This document shows, piece by piece, positions 1 through 9,137 of a stretch of 64,000 nt of DNA. Every line of letters begins with the position of its first letter. The first letter of the stretch is position 1. Source of the stretch: DATARH01 sp963789255 (GTDB lineage Bacteria; Pseudomonadota; Alphaproteobacteria; ATCC43930; CGMCC-115725). The stretch lies in assembly GCA_963789255.1 (NCBI GenBank), contig CAWBJW010000002.1, positions 2,232,001 to 2,296,000 on the forward strand, in the 5' to 3' direction. The notes under the pieces are model-generated. The model made no database searches. It was not told where the DNA came from and saw nothing but the letters and a program-made list of their open reading frames with translations. A program made the translations under genes and the position numbers.

Positions 1-133
1 GCGGGTTGAACACGCGGGCGAGGCGATTTTTCATCCCCCAATCGAGCTGGTGCGAGCCCTTGAGGAAAAAGCCCGGCGCAACCTGCGGCTTATCGGCCTG
101 GTAGCGCGCGCCTTCGATATCGGCTTCCGGCAT
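1..133 (-). CDS. LsrF-like class I aldolase/thiolase, N-terminal part
   Basis: Only the first 44 codons lie in the window; the gene runs off the left edge. The peptide contains FFLKGSHQLDWGMKNRLARV close to its start, which I recognise as the conserved N-terminus of the DhnA/LsrF family (class I aldolases, including the AI-2 degradation thiolase LsrF). The catalytic lysine region lies outside the window, so substrate cannot be judged. It is downstream of the RhaD-type fusion on the same strand with about 90 bp between them, so a shared role in deoxy-sugar or aldol metabolism is plausible but inferred. Confidence 0.65.
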   Translation of the reverse strand, partial: MPEADIEGARYQADKPQVAPGFFLKGSHQLDWGMKNRLARVFNP

Positions 134-222
134 GGTCCGCCCTGTCGGTCATGGCATGGAGCACCCAAGGATGCACATTCCGCCCGCAGCCGGCAAGCAC
201 GCCCGCCGCCTGTCACATCCGA

Positions 223-2334
223 TCAGCGCGGCGCCGCCGCGATGTTGCCGCCATCGACGGTGGTGAACGAGGCTGTCGTGTTGCGCGCGGTGGCGAGCGC
301 AAGAAAGGCGTGCGCCACGTCGTCGGCGCTGACCGCGCGGCCGAGGATGTTGCGGCTCATATAGGCGGCTTCGCTGAGGCCGTAGGCATCGGCGCGGCGG
401 GCGATCATCTCGTCGGTCAACAAGCCGCCGCGGATGCCGTCGGCATTGACCGCGTTGGCGCGGATGCCGGCGGCCCCGTATTCAAGCGCGTATTGCCGCA
501 TCAAGGCGAGGGTTGCCGCCTTGGGCAGGCCGTACGGTCCGAAGCTGGGGCCGGGATTGACCGCCTGCTTGGAGACGTTGAACAACAGAACGCCGCCGGT
601 GCCTTGCGCCAGCATCACCCGCACGGCGCCTTGCGCGACCGATTGATGGGCAAAGAAATTGAGTTCGAAGCTCTGGCGCAACACCGCATCGTCAACATCG
701 CCGATGCGGCCCTGCCACGCTGCACCGGCATTGGAGACGACGATATCGACCCCGCCGAAGCGCTCGGCGACGCGGTCGAAGGCGCGAGCAACCGCATCCC
801 GGGCGGTCACATCGCAAACCAGGCCGAAACCGCCCAGAGCCTGGGCCGCACCCGCCGGATCGGTACCCTCGCGGTCGAACAGCGCGATCTCGGCGCCGGC
901 ATTCCTGAAGGCGTGCGCCGTCGCCAATCCGATCGTGCCGGCCCCGCCGGTGACGACTGCAACCTGGCCGGAGAGAGGGTTTTCGGCGATCGCACCGAGC
1001 TTTGCCTGTTCGAGCGGCCAGTATTCCACCTCGAACAGCTCGGCCTCGGAGAGCGACTCGAAAGTGCCAACCGCCTCGGCATCGGTCACCGTCGCGACCC
1101 AGGCCTCGGCGAGGTCGGCGGCGATCGCCGCGTCCGTGGCACTGCGCCCGAGCCCGAACAGGCCGATCCCCGGTACCAGGATGACCCGCGGCATCGGATC
1201 GAGCTCGCGCTTTCCCCTCGCTGACCCTCCCCCGCTTGCGGGGGAGGGAAGGGTGGGGGCCGCCGAGGCGACGTTGTGGCGCGCGAAATAGCCGTGGTAC
1301 TCCGTGGCGAAGCGGTCGACCGCAGCATGGACTGCCGCCGCAAATTCATCGAGCCGGCCGCGCTCCGGCGCCGGCACGATCATCGGATAGTTCTTCGTAC
1401 GGATCGCGTGGTCGGGAGTGGCGACCCCGGCCAGCCCGTAGCGCGCCAACTCGGCGCCATTGACGAAATTGAGGATCGCCGGCCCGCTGCGGAAATCGAG
1501 CACGAAGCGCTTGTAGATGTCGGGCGTCGCCGCGTCGGCAATCGCGCAGGCGCCGCGCAGGATCGGCGCGATCTCGGCCGCGCCGGCCAGGACGGCGGGC
1601 AGCTTTGCCGGGACAAACACGCTGCGGCGGCCGCGCGTCAGGCGCTCTTCGGCGAGGCTGACGATCGCGATCATCCGCTCGTAGGCCGCGCGCGCGCTTT
1701 CGCCGAAGCTGAAGACCCCGTGCTTGACGAGCACGAGACCTTCGACCGCGGGATCGGCCTCGAACACCTCGACCGCTTTCTTGGCGAGCAGAAACCCCGG
1801 CATGATGTAGGGCACGATCCCGACCCGCTTGCCGTAGAGATCGCCAATGCGTTCGGCGGCGTCGGGTTGGTCGGCGAGGCTCAACACCGCGCTTGCGTGG
1901 GTGTGGTCGACGAATTTGTGCGGTAGAAAGGCGTGCAGCAATGTCTCGACCGACGGGTTGGGCGCGCCAGGATCGAGCAGACTGGCGCGCTGGATGCGCA
2001 CCATGTCTTCGTCGGACAAGTCCTCTCTCGCGCGCAGCCTGCCAAGCGGCGCGAGACGCACCGCGGGCAGCCCGGGCGGCTCGATGTCGGCCAGGTCCCA
2101 GCCGCTGCCCTTGACGCACAGCACCTCTACCGGCGCACCGAGCAGGTCGGGCAGCACGGTCTTGACCGAGGTGTTGCCGCCGCCATGCAGCACAAGACGC
2201 CGATCGCCGCCGAGCAACCGCGAGGTATAGACGCGCAACGCCAAGTCGCGGCCGGCCGATCCTGCCGCTGCCCCGCTCTCGCCATAGCGGGCGACCATCG
2301 CTTCGGCATCGCCGTCCGACCACAGGCTACGCAC
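223..2334 (-). CDS. Bifunctional rhamnulose-1-phosphate aldolase / short-chain alcohol dehydrogenase (RhaD-type fusion)
   Basis: 703 residues from a GTG start. Residues 1-370 or so form a class II aldolase domain with the zinc-binding DHTHAS motif and a later VKHGVFSFG histidine. Residues 440-703 are an SDR with TGGAGTIG for NAD(P) binding and the YGLPK catalytic motif. Fusions of this kind cleave rhamnulose-1-phosphate to dihydroxyacetone phosphate and lactaldehyde and oxidise or reduce the aldehyde; this is family knowledge. The interdomain linker reads PTLPSPASGGGSARG, encoded by a perfect palindromic repeat (1225-1248) of a type otherwise found between genes. The downstream gene is an LsrF-like aldolase. 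Confidence 0.88.
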   Translation of the reverse strand: MRSLWSDGDAEAMVARYGESGAAAGSAGRDLALRVYTSRLLGGDRRLVLHGGGNTSVKTVLPDLLGAPVEVLCVKGSGWDLADIEPPGLPAVRLAPLGRLRAREDLSDEDMVRIQRASLLDPGAPNPSVETLLHAFLPHKFVDHTHASAVLSLADQPDAAERIGDLYGKRVGIVPYIMPGFLLAKKAVEVFEADPAVEGLVLVKHGVFSFGESARAAYERMIAIVSLAEERLTRGRRSVFVPAKLPAVLAGAAEIAPILRGACAIADAATPDIYKRFVLDFRSGPAILNFVNGAELARYGLAGVATPDHAIRTKNYPMIVPAPERGRLDEFAAAVHAAVDRFATEYHGYFARHNVASAAPTLPSPASGGGSARGKRELDPMPRVILVPGIGLFGLGRSATDAAIAADLAEAWVATVTDAEAVGTFESLSEAELFEVEYWPLEQAKLGAIAENPLSGQVAVVTGGAGTIGLATAHAFRNAGAEIALFDREGTDPAGAAQALGGFGLVCDVTARDAVARAFDRVAERFGGVDIVVSNAGAAWQGRIGDVDDAVLRQSFELNFFAHQSVAQGAVRVMLAQGTGGVLLFNVSKQAVNPGPSFGPYGLPKAATLALMRQYALEYGAAGIRANAVNADGIRGGLLTDEMIARRADAYGLSEAAYMSRNILGRAVSADDVAHAFLALATARNTTASFTTVDGGNIAAAPR
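1225..1248. repeat. Intragenic palindromic repeat (GGGAGGG family)
   Basis: Perfect 11-bp inverted arms (CCCTCCCCCGC / GCGGGGGAGGG) around a TT loop, followed by AAGGGTGGGGG. The same motif type occurs between genes at 49269-49299 and, as a longer version, at 61805-61893. Here it lies in frame inside the aldolase/SDR fusion and encodes part of the interdomain linker. Confidence 0.8.
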
Positions 2335-2372
2335 GGCGGACCCTCATTTCAGTGTTGCCACGCCTGCTTTAG

Positions 2373-2400
2373 CGTCGTTGCGAGCGCACCGCCGCAATCC
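2373..2400. repeat. Degenerate extragenic palindrome (CGTCATTGCGAGC family)
   Basis: CGTCGTTGCGAGC...GCAATCC lies in the short gap between the lipoprotein gene and the RhaD fusion. It resembles the CGTCATTGCGAGCGAAGC...GCAATCC interspersed element common in alphaproteobacteria; another copy is at 6436-6469. The copy is imperfect. Confidence 0.5.
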
Positions 2401-2426
2401 CGCGATGCCAGACGCGGTGGTGAGGC

Positions 2427-2894
2427 TCAATACACGTTTTTGAGGGGCGTGGTTTCGCGCGTCACGGCCGCGCCGCCCGATGCGCTGTCGTTTGAGCCAA
2501 GCAGCTTGCTCGCCAGGCTGTTGGCGCCGACCTCTTGGCTCGCAACTGGCTGCGAGCCGCCGGCGATTCCACCGGCGGGGATCTGCAAGCCACCTGTCGC
2601 CTGCTTGCCTGGCTCGCCCGGGCCGGCAGCGTTGATGAGCTTTTCCGCCTTTTCGGCCGCGGTGACCTCCTGAGGCCGCGGCGCGCCGGGCTGCGGCGGA
2701 CGCAGGTCGAATTCGGGCGGGATCGTCAGCGGCGCCCGCGACTCGACGGCGAACTCGTCGGGCCCGACCTGGTCCAGGCCGACGGCCTGCCGCAAACCGC
2801 CGCAGCCCGACAGCAGCGCACTCAATGAGAGACAAGCAACCGTCAGTAGAGGGATTCGACGCCGCCCAACAGCGGCCCGATCATGACCGGTCAT
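2427..2894 (-). CDS. DUF3035-type outer-membrane lipoprotein (possible BamF-like)
   Basis: 155 residues, starting at the ATG whose ATGA overlaps the lspA stop; the reading frame is open further upstream but that part lies inside lspA. A basic start, a hydrophobic stretch and the lipobox LLSGC (Cys31) mark a lipoprotein exported by Sec and processed by the LspA made from the neighbouring gene. The segment PLTIPPEFDLRPPQPGAPRP is the hallmark of DUF3035 proteins, which some databases link to the alphaproteobacterial outer-membrane assembly machine; that role is not shown here. It closes the ribF-ileS-lspA group. Confidence 0.78.
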   Translation of the reverse strand: MTGHDRAAVGRRRIPLLTVACLSLSALLSGCGGLRQAVGLDQVGPDEFAVESRAPLTIPPEFDLRPPQPGAPRPQEVTAAEKAEKLINAAGPGEPGKQATGGLQIPAGGIAGGSQPVASQEVGANSLASKLLGSNDSASGGAAVTRETTPLKNVY

Positions 2895-3394
2895 GGCGAA
2901 AGATCTTCCCTCCCCTTTGCTTGCGGCGGCGCGCGCCGCAACAGCAAGCCGTCGAGCAACATTGCCGCCACCCCGAGGCAAATGGCGCTATCGGCGAGAT
3001 TGAATGCCGGCCAATACCATGAGCCGGCATGAAAATAAAGGAAGTCGATGACCGCGCCAAAGCGCAGCCGATCGACAACATTGCCGGCCGCGCCGCCGAT
3101 GATCAGCCCGATCGCGACGGCGAGGAAGGTGGCCCGGACGCGCCTCAACCAGAAGACCAGAACGACCACGATCAGAACGGCGGCGAACGAGAAGATCAGC
3201 GAATTGACGCCGGTCCGGTTCAACAGGCCAAAGCTGACCCCGGTATTGCAGGTCAGAACGAGATCGAGAAACGAGCTGACCGCGACGCGACGGGCGGCGC
3301 ATCCAGGCTCGCCGAAGAACCCGAGCACCATCGCCTTGCTCGCCTGATCGAGCGCCGCGGCGGCGGCTGCCACGGCGAGCCCGCGCCCGAGCAT
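2891..3394 (-). CDS. lspA: Lipoprotein signal peptidase
   Basis: 167 residues, four predicted transmembrane helices. LspA cleaves the signal peptide of diacylglyceryl-modified prolipoproteins in the inner membrane. The two catalytic aspartates are visible in GNVVDRLRFGAVIDF and FNLADSAI, and the CNTGVSFGL motif is present. Its ATG overlaps the ileS stop (TGATG), and its own TGA overlaps the next ATG (ATGA), so translation is coupled in both directions. The frame is open upstream but that part is shadow sequence within ileS. Family length and order are typical for alphaproteobacteria. Confidence 0.95.
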   Translation of the reverse strand: MLGRGLAVAAAAAALDQASKAMVLGFFGEPGCAARRVAVSSFLDLVLTCNTGVSFGLLNRTGVNSLIFSFAAVLIVVVLVFWLRRVRATFLAVAIGLIIGGAAGNVVDRLRFGAVIDFLYFHAGSWYWPAFNLADSAICLGVAAMLLDGLLLRRAPPQAKGREDLSP

Positions 3395-6276
3395 CACCCG
3401 GGGACCGCTTCCAGCACGGTCGGGGCGGCACCGCGGTCGAGAACCTCGGCGCAGCGAACGCACAGATCGTCGTGACCGGGGACATGGCCGACTTCCGGCA
3501 GCACCCGCCAGCAGCGTTCGCAGCGCGCGCCCGATGCAGGCGACACCACAACCCCGATCTCGGCAACGTCGGGCAGCCGGAACGCCCCCTCGGGCGGCGC
3601 CCCGGCCCGAACCGTCGCGGCCGAGGTGATGCACAGTTCGGCGAGATCAACCTCGCGCAGCGGTGCAAGCAGTCGCTCCGGTACGAACAATTCGACCGCC
3701 GCCTGCAGGCTGGAGCCGATGCGCTTTGCCGCGCGCTCCATTTCCAAGGCGCCGGTGACGACCCGGCGCAGATCGCGCAGTTCGGCCCAGCGCGCGCCCA
3801 GCGCCGGGTCGTGCCAGATGCCCGGCACCTCGACAAACAATTCGAGATGGACGCTCTGCCCGGGCCGGTCGCCGTGACGCGCGAGCCAGGCTTCCTCCGC
3901 TGTGAAGCACAGGATTGGCGCGAGCCAGCGCACCAGGCAATCGAAGGTCCGGTCCATCACCGTGCGTACCGCGCGGCGCCGCGCATCGTCGATGCCGTCG
4001 CAATACAGCCGGTCCTTGCGGATATCGAAATAGAACGCGGACAGATCCACTGCGCAAAAATTATGCAGCGCAGTAAACATGGTGTGGAAGTCGTAGGCGT
4101 CGATCGCGCTCCGCACTGCCCGGTCGATCTCGTAGAGGCGGTGCAGCACCCAGCGATCGAGGTCGGGCATCGCCGCGGGCGCGACCGCCTCGGCCGGCGC
4201 GAACCCATCGAGTGCGCCCAGCAGATAGCGCAGCGTATTGCGCAGCCGGCGATAGACATCGCCCAGGTGCTTCAGGATTTCGGGGCCGAGGCTCAGATCC
4301 TCGGTATAGTCCGAAGCGACCACCCACAGCCGCAGGATGTCGGCGCCGCTCTGCTTGATGACGTCCTGGGGGGCGACGACGTTGCCCAGCGATTTCGACT
4401 GCTTGCGCCCGGTCTCGTCAAGAATGAACCCGTGCGTCAACACCGCCTCGTACGGGGCGCGTCCGCGGGTGCCGCAGCTTTCGAGAAGCGAGGAATTGAA
4501 CCAGCCGCGATGCTGGTCGGAGCCTTCGAGATAAAGCGAGGCCGGCCATTTGAGCTCGGGCCGCTTTTCCAGCACAAAGGCGTGGGTCGAGCCCGAATCG
4601 AACCACACCTCGATGATGTCGGTGACCTGTTCCCATTCCGCGGCGTCGTAGGCGTTGCCGAGGAACAGCGCGGGGTCGGTCGTATACCAGGCATCCGCCC
4701 CCTCGCGCTCGACCGCAGCGGCGACCCGCTCGACGACCGCGCCGTCGCGCAGCGGCAGGCCGGTCTGGCGGTTGACGAAGACCGGGATCGGCACGCCCCA
4801 GCTGCGCTGGCGCGAAACGCACCAATCGGGCCGGTCCTCGACCATTGCAGCGATGCGGTTCCGGCCCTGCGGCGGGATCCAGCGGGTCTCGTCGATCGCC
4901 TTCAGCGCCTTTTCGCGCAGATCGTTCGCCGCCATGCTGATGAACCATTGCGGCGTGTTGCGGAAGATCAGCGGCGCCTTCGAGCGCCACGAATGCGGAT
5001 AGGAGTGGACCAGCATGCCGCGCGCCAACAGCCCGCCGGCGGCCTCGACCGCTGCGATGACGACCGAATCGGCGTCGCCCGATTTGCCGTCCGGGCGATA
5101 CACCGCACGCCCGGCAAAGAGCGGCACGCCGGGCAGATAGACCCCGTCAGGCCCGACCGTTTCCGGCACCGGCAGACCGTTCGCCTGGCCGAGATCCCAG
5201 TCGTCGGCGCCATGGCCGGGTGCGATGTGGACGAGACCGGTGCCGGTGTCGGCAACCACGAAATCGGCGGCGAGGAGCGGCACCTCGAAATCATAGCCCT
5301 GGCCGGCGAGCGGATGGCGCGCGAGCATGCCGGCGAGCGCCGTACCGGGCAGGACGTGAAGCACGGTGTGCCGTTCGATCGATGCGCGCTGACACAGATC
5401 GTCGATCAACGGCAGCGCCACCAGCAACCTCTCGCCGAGATTGTCGGCGCCCCGATAGGGTATCGCGCGGCTCCCCTCGGCAACCGCGTCGATTTGGATG
5501 ACCGCGTATTCGAGATCGGCGCTGTAGGCGATAGCCCGGTTGCCTGGCAGGGTCCACGGTGTCGTCGTCCAGATCACGGCCGCCGTGCCGGCGAGTGCGG
5601 GCAGGCTCGGGCGCACGATCGGGAAGCGCACCCAGACCGTGGTCGAGCGGTGGTCGTGATACTCGACCTCGGCCTCGGCGAGCGCGGTCTGCTCGACGAC
5701 CGACCACAAGACCGGCTTTGCCCCCTTGTAGAGCCCGCCATTGACAAGGAACTTGCCGATCTCGCGCACGATCTGCGCCTCGGCGTCAAAGCTCATTGTC
5801 AGATACGGGTTGTCCCAATCGCCGATGACGCCAAGCCGCTGGAACTGCTCTTTCTGCCGCGCCACCCAATAGGCCGCAAAATCGCGGCATTCCTGGCGGA
5901 ACTGGGCGATCGGCACGCTGTCCTTCGACTGCTTCCGGGCGCGGTATTTTTCCTCGACGATCCATTCGATCGGCAGGCCGTGGCAGTCCCAGCCCGGGAC
6001 GTAGGGCGCATCCTTGCCGAGCATCTGTTGTGCCCGGTTGACGACGTCCTTCAAGATCTTGTTCAGCGCGTGGCCGAGATGCAGGTCGCCATTGGCGTAA
6101 GGCGGCCCGTCATGCAGCACGAATTTTTCGCGGCCCCGCGACGCGTCGCGCAGCTTCTGGTAGAGCCCCATCGCCTGCCAGCGCGCGACGAGCGTCGGCT
6201 CGAGCACCGGCAGGCCGCCGCGCATCGGGAAGTCGGTCTTGGGCAGGAAAACGGTCGGACGATAATCCGTCGGCAT
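3394..6276 (-). CDS. ileS: Isoleucyl-tRNA synthetase
   Basis: 960 residues from the ATG at 6276, which begins MPTDYRPTVFLPKTDFPMRGG, the usual IleS N-terminus; an upstream ATG in frame would add 11 unconserved residues. Class I synthetase that charges tRNA-Ile with editing of valine. The HIGH-type motif (HLGHALNK), the KMSKS-type motif (KQSKSLGN) and a C-terminal zinc-binding pair (CERCWR ... CVRCAE) are all present. It sits between ribF and lspA, the classical order, with 1-nt stop/start overlap to lspA. Confidence 0.97.
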   Translation of the reverse strand: MPTDYRPTVFLPKTDFPMRGGLPVLEPTLVARWQAMGLYQKLRDASRGREKFVLHDGPPYANGDLHLGHALNKILKDVVNRAQQMLGKDAPYVPGWDCHGLPIEWIVEEKYRARKQSKDSVPIAQFRQECRDFAAYWVARQKEQFQRLGVIGDWDNPYLTMSFDAEAQIVREIGKFLVNGGLYKGAKPVLWSVVEQTALAEAEVEYHDHRSTTVWVRFPIVRPSLPALAGTAAVIWTTTPWTLPGNRAIAYSADLEYAVIQIDAVAEGSRAIPYRGADNLGERLLVALPLIDDLCQRASIERHTVLHVLPGTALAGMLARHPLAGQGYDFEVPLLAADFVVADTGTGLVHIAPGHGADDWDLGQANGLPVPETVGPDGVYLPGVPLFAGRAVYRPDGKSGDADSVVIAAVEAAGGLLARGMLVHSYPHSWRSKAPLIFRNTPQWFISMAANDLREKALKAIDETRWIPPQGRNRIAAMVEDRPDWCVSRQRSWGVPIPVFVNRQTGLPLRDGAVVERVAAAVEREGADAWYTTDPALFLGNAYDAAEWEQVTDIIEVWFDSGSTHAFVLEKRPELKWPASLYLEGSDQHRGWFNSSLLESCGTRGRAPYEAVLTHGFILDETGRKQSKSLGNVVAPQDVIKQSGADILRLWVVASDYTEDLSLGPEILKHLGDVYRRLRNTLRYLLGALDGFAPAEAVAPAAMPDLDRWVLHRLYEIDRAVRSAIDAYDFHTMFTALHNFCAVDLSAFYFDIRKDRLYCDGIDDARRRAVRTVMDRTFDCLVRWLAPILCFTAEEAWLARHGDRPGQSVHLELFVEVPGIWHDPALGARWAELRDLRRVVTGALEMERAAKRIGSSLQAAVELFVPERLLAPLREVDLAELCITSAATVRAGAPPEGAFRLPDVAEIGVVVSPASGARCERCWRVLPEVGHVPGHDDLCVRCAEVLDRGAAPTVLEAVPG

Positions 6277-6435
6277 GGTCAGCCCCGGAATGAATGCAAA
6301 AAGACGCAAATCGCCCCGATCCTCAGCCGAGAATCGGGCCGGTAATTCGCAGCATCCACCCGCGGCGCAACATCATGTGGCACATATAGCAGCGGCGAGG
6401 GGCGAATTCGAGGGTGTTGTACCAAGCAGATTCGG

Positions 6436-6469
6436 CGTCATTGCGTGGAGCGAAGCGACGAAGCAATCC
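6436..6469. repeat. Extragenic palindrome (CGTCATTGCGAGC family)
   Basis: CGTCATTGCGTGGAGCGAAG...AAGCAATCC lies in the gap between ribF and ileS. Imperfect inverted ends (ATTGC/GCAAT) and the GAAGCGA core match the common alphaproteobacterial interspersed palindrome. It may lower coupling of ribF and ileS transcription; that is inference. Confidence 0.6.
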
Positions 6470-6492
6470 CGAAGTGACAGGCGGCGTGGCGG

Positions 6493-7455
6493 TCAGCCGC
6501 GCGGCATGGAAGCCAGGATCCCGCGGGCGCGGGCGGCGTCCTCTGCGATCTGTGCCTTCAGCGCGTCGATCCCCGAAAATTTGCGCTCCGGGCGGATGAA
6601 CTCGACGAGCGAGACCCGCAGATGACGGTCGTAGAGATCGGCGTCGGTGTCGAACAGATGCGCTTCGAGCCGCGGCGTGAGGCCGCCGACCGTCGGCCTG
6701 AGGCCGATATTGGCGACGCCGTCGATGGCTTCCCCGGCGAACGGATCGTCAACGCCATCCCCCGTGACGCGGACGGCATAGACCCCGAGGGCCGGGCGCA
6801 GATACTCGCCGAGCCCGAGATTGGCGGTCGGGAAGCCGATCGTGCGGCCGCGCCGGTCGCCGAGCGCAACGCGCCCGTCGATCTCCCAAAACCGGCCGAG
6901 CTGGGCGGCCGCTTCGCGCGGCTTGCCGTCGCGCAGCAATTCGCGGATATGGGTCGAGGAATACGCCGCCGAATCGGGGCCGCGCACCGGCTCGACGACG
7001 GTGACGCCAAAGCCGTGCTCGGCCCCGGCGGCGCGCAGCATGCCGGGCGTGCCGCGGCGGCGGTTGCCAAAGGTGCAATCATGGCCGACGACGATGTGGG
7101 TGGCGCCGACGGCGCCGAGCAGCACGTCATCGACAAAGGATTCGGCGCTTTTCCGGGCGAAGGCGAGGTCGAAATGCTGGATGAACAGGAGATCGACGCC
7201 GAGCCGGGCGATCTCGCGCTCCTTGACCCGGAACGGGGTCAGCCGGAACGGCTCGCCCTCGGGCATGAAAACGCTGCGCGGATGCGGCTCGAAGGTCAAG
7301 ACCGCCGCGGGCATGCCGGTCGCCCGGGCGCGGTCGCGGGCCTCTCCGATCAGCGCGGCATGGCCCCGATGCAGCCCGTCGAAATTGCCCATCGCCAGCA
7401 CCGCGCCGCGGGGATGGCTCGATCCGGAACCGGGATGTCGGACGACGCGGAGCAC
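6493..7455 (-). CDS. ribF: Bifunctional riboflavin kinase / FMN adenylyltransferase
   Basis: 320 residues from a GTG start. The N-terminal nucleotidyltransferase domain has GNFDGLHRGH, and the C-terminal flavokinase domain has GRTIGFPTANL. Together they convert riboflavin to FMN and then FAD in the cytoplasm. It lies upstream of ileS on the same strand with about 216 bp between, most of it holding a palindromic repeat. Length and domain order are standard. Nothing in the sequence suggests an FMN riboswitch. Confidence 0.95.
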   Translation of the reverse strand: MLRVVRHPGSGSSHPRGAVLAMGNFDGLHRGHAALIGEARDRARATGMPAAVLTFEPHPRSVFMPEGEPFRLTPFRVKEREIARLGVDLLFIQHFDLAFARKSAESFVDDVLLGAVGATHIVVGHDCTFGNRRRGTPGMLRAAGAEHGFGVTVVEPVRGPDSAAYSSTHIRELLRDGKPREAAAQLGRFWEIDGRVALGDRRGRTIGFPTANLGLGEYLRPALGVYAVRVTGDGVDDPFAGEAIDGVANIGLRPTVGGLTPRLEAHLFDTDADLYDRHLRVSLVEFIRPERKFSGIDALKAQIAEDAARARGILASMPRG

Positions 7456-7583
7456 GGCTCTAATTTATCGCCAAATTTCGCGAAACTCTTGATGCTGGCG
7501 AAAATAGCCGGTGGCGTCGCCGAGCGATAGCCTCAGCGCCACTGGCGAACCGAAGGCTCGGAGATGCTGTAGCGGAGGGGTTG

Positions 7584-8624
7584 ATGACCGAACCGATCGA
7601 TTTGCGCTCGGATACCGTGACCCGGCCCTCGCCCGGTATGCGGCGGGCCATGGCGGAGGCGCCGGTCGGCGACGACCAGTACGGCGAGGACCCCTCGGTC
7701 AATCGGCTGCAGGAGCGGATCGCCGGGCTCCTTGGCAAGGAGGCCGCGCTGTTCGTGCCAAGCGGCACGATGGCAAACCAGATCGCGCTCAAACTGCTGA
7801 CCCGGCCGGGTGACGAGGTGATCCTCGGCGCGGAAGCCCATATGATGTGGCACGAATCGGGCGCCGGGGCGGCCAATTCGGGGATCCAGTTCACCGCGAT
7901 CGGCCGGGGCGGCCTGTTCACCGCCGAGGAGTTCCGCGCCGCGTGCAAGCCGCGGGGGCATATCGTTTTGCCGCCGACCGGCCTCGTCGCGATCGAAAAC
8001 ACCCATAATCTCGGCGGCGGCTTCGTGTGGCCGCAAGCGCAAGCGGTCGAGATCTGCACCGCCGCACGCGCGACAGGGGTCGCCTCCTATCTCGACGGCG
8101 CCCGGCTGTTCAATGCCTCAGTGGCGTCCGGGATCAGCCTGGCCGTACTGGCGCGGCCCTTCGATCTTGTTTCGGTCGCCTTGTCGAAGGGGCTGGGTTG
8201 CCCGGTCGGCAGCGTTCTCGCCGGCGCCGCGGACCAGATCGCCGGCGCGGTGCGCGCCCGCCGCATGTTCGGCGGCGCGATGCGGCAATCGGGCATCCTC
8301 GCCGGCGCCGGGCTTTACGCGCTCGACCATCATGTCGCACGGCTCGCCGAAGACCACGCCAATGCGCGGGCGCTCGCGGAACGGCTCGCCGGCCTTTCCG
8401 GCGTCGCGCTCGACCTCGCGACGGTTGAGACCAACATCGTCGTCTTCCGCCTCGCCACTGGCATGCCCGACGCCGCGGCGATTGTCGCACGAGCCAAGGA
8501 ATCGGGAGTGCTCGTCGCGGCGCTCGGCCCGCGCACGGTGCGCGCGGTGACCCACCGCGATGTCAGCGGCCAGTCCTGCCGCCGCGCCGCCGACCTCATC
8601 GCCGCGGTCATCGAGCCGGGGTAA
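7584..8624 (+). CDS. ltaE: Low-specificity L-threonine aldolase
   Basis: 346 residues from ATG, preceded by a GGAGGGG ribosome site; an adjacent TTG could add one residue. PLP-dependent fold type I enzyme cleaving threonine or allo-threonine to glycine and acetaldehyde. The PLP lysine is in SVALSKGLGCPVGS (Lys202) and the cofactor aspartate in YLDGAR (Asp171); the N-terminal IDLRSDTVTRPS signature is present. Its 3' end overlaps the convergent MaoC gene by 17 bp. Confidence 0.9.
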   Translation: MTEPIDLRSDTVTRPSPGMRRAMAEAPVGDDQYGEDPSVNRLQERIAGLLGKEAALFVPSGTMANQIALKLLTRPGDEVILGAEAHMMWHESGAGAANSGIQFTAIGRGGLFTAEEFRAACKPRGHIVLPPTGLVAIENTHNLGGGFVWPQAQAVEICTAARATGVASYLDGARLFNASVASGISLAVLARPFDLVSVALSKGLGCPVGSVLAGAADQIAGAVRARRMFGGAMRQSGILAGAGLYALDHHVARLAEDHANARALAERLAGLSGVALDLATVETNIVVFRLATGMPDAAAIVARAKESGVLVAALGPRTVRAVTHRDVSGQSCRRAADLIAAVIEPG

Positions 8625-9114
8625 CCGGCGCTTGCGGGCTGCGTTTCCGTAGCAGGTATTTCTGCTCGCCGGACAGTACCAGCTCGTTTTTCTGGTTGTG
8701 CACGGTGACCGCAACCGTCACGACCCCGGTCGTGCGCTGCGCCGTCAACGCGGCGATCCTGAGGTTCGGATAGAGCGTGTCGCCGGGATAGACCGGCTTC
8801 AGGAACTTCGACGATTGCTCGACAAAGGCGATCAGCGAATCGCCGATGACATGGGCGAAAGTGCCGGCGCCGGCGGCGGTGAAGCACAGCACCTGAAACC
8901 CGTGTGCCAACGGGCCGGGATGACCGCGCTCGCGGCAGTATTCGACATCGTAATGGATCGGGTGATTGTCGGCCGAAACCGTCTGGAACGCCGCGAAATT
9001 GGCGTCGGTGACGGTCCGGCTCGGGATGTGGAAGCGCTCGCCGACCGCGAGGTCCTCGAAATACCGGCTCTCCGGAAAGCGGTGCGTTCGCCGGTCGAAT
9101 TCGTTTTCATGCAA
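8608..9114 (-). CDS. MaoC-like (R)-specific enoyl-CoA hydratase family protein
   Basis: 168 residues; the frame begins at a TTG because the nearby ATG is in another frame. Hot-dog fold MaoC protein: the hydratase motif is visible as SADNHPIHYDVEYC (Asp and His) followed by PLAHGFQV. Family members hydrate enoyl-CoA esters or act in dicarboxylate metabolism; the substrate here is unknown. It ends inside the last codons of ltaE on the opposite strand. Confidence 0.8.
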   Translation of the reverse strand: MHENEFDRRTHRFPESRYFEDLAVGERFHIPSRTVTDANFAAFQTVSADNHPIHYDVEYCRERGHPGPLAHGFQVLCFTAAGAGTFAHVIGDSLIAFVEQSSKFLKPVYPGDTLYPNLRIAALTAQRTTGVVTVAVTVHNQKNELVLSGEQKYLLRKRSPQAPVTPAR

Positions 9115-9137
9115 GTCGGACTAGCCTCCGTGTCGCG

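Noticed and set aside
3472..6345. 957-codon plus-strand frame opposite ileS
   Set aside because: Antisense shadow of a GC-rich gene; the minus strand encodes an unambiguous isoleucyl-tRNA synthetase.
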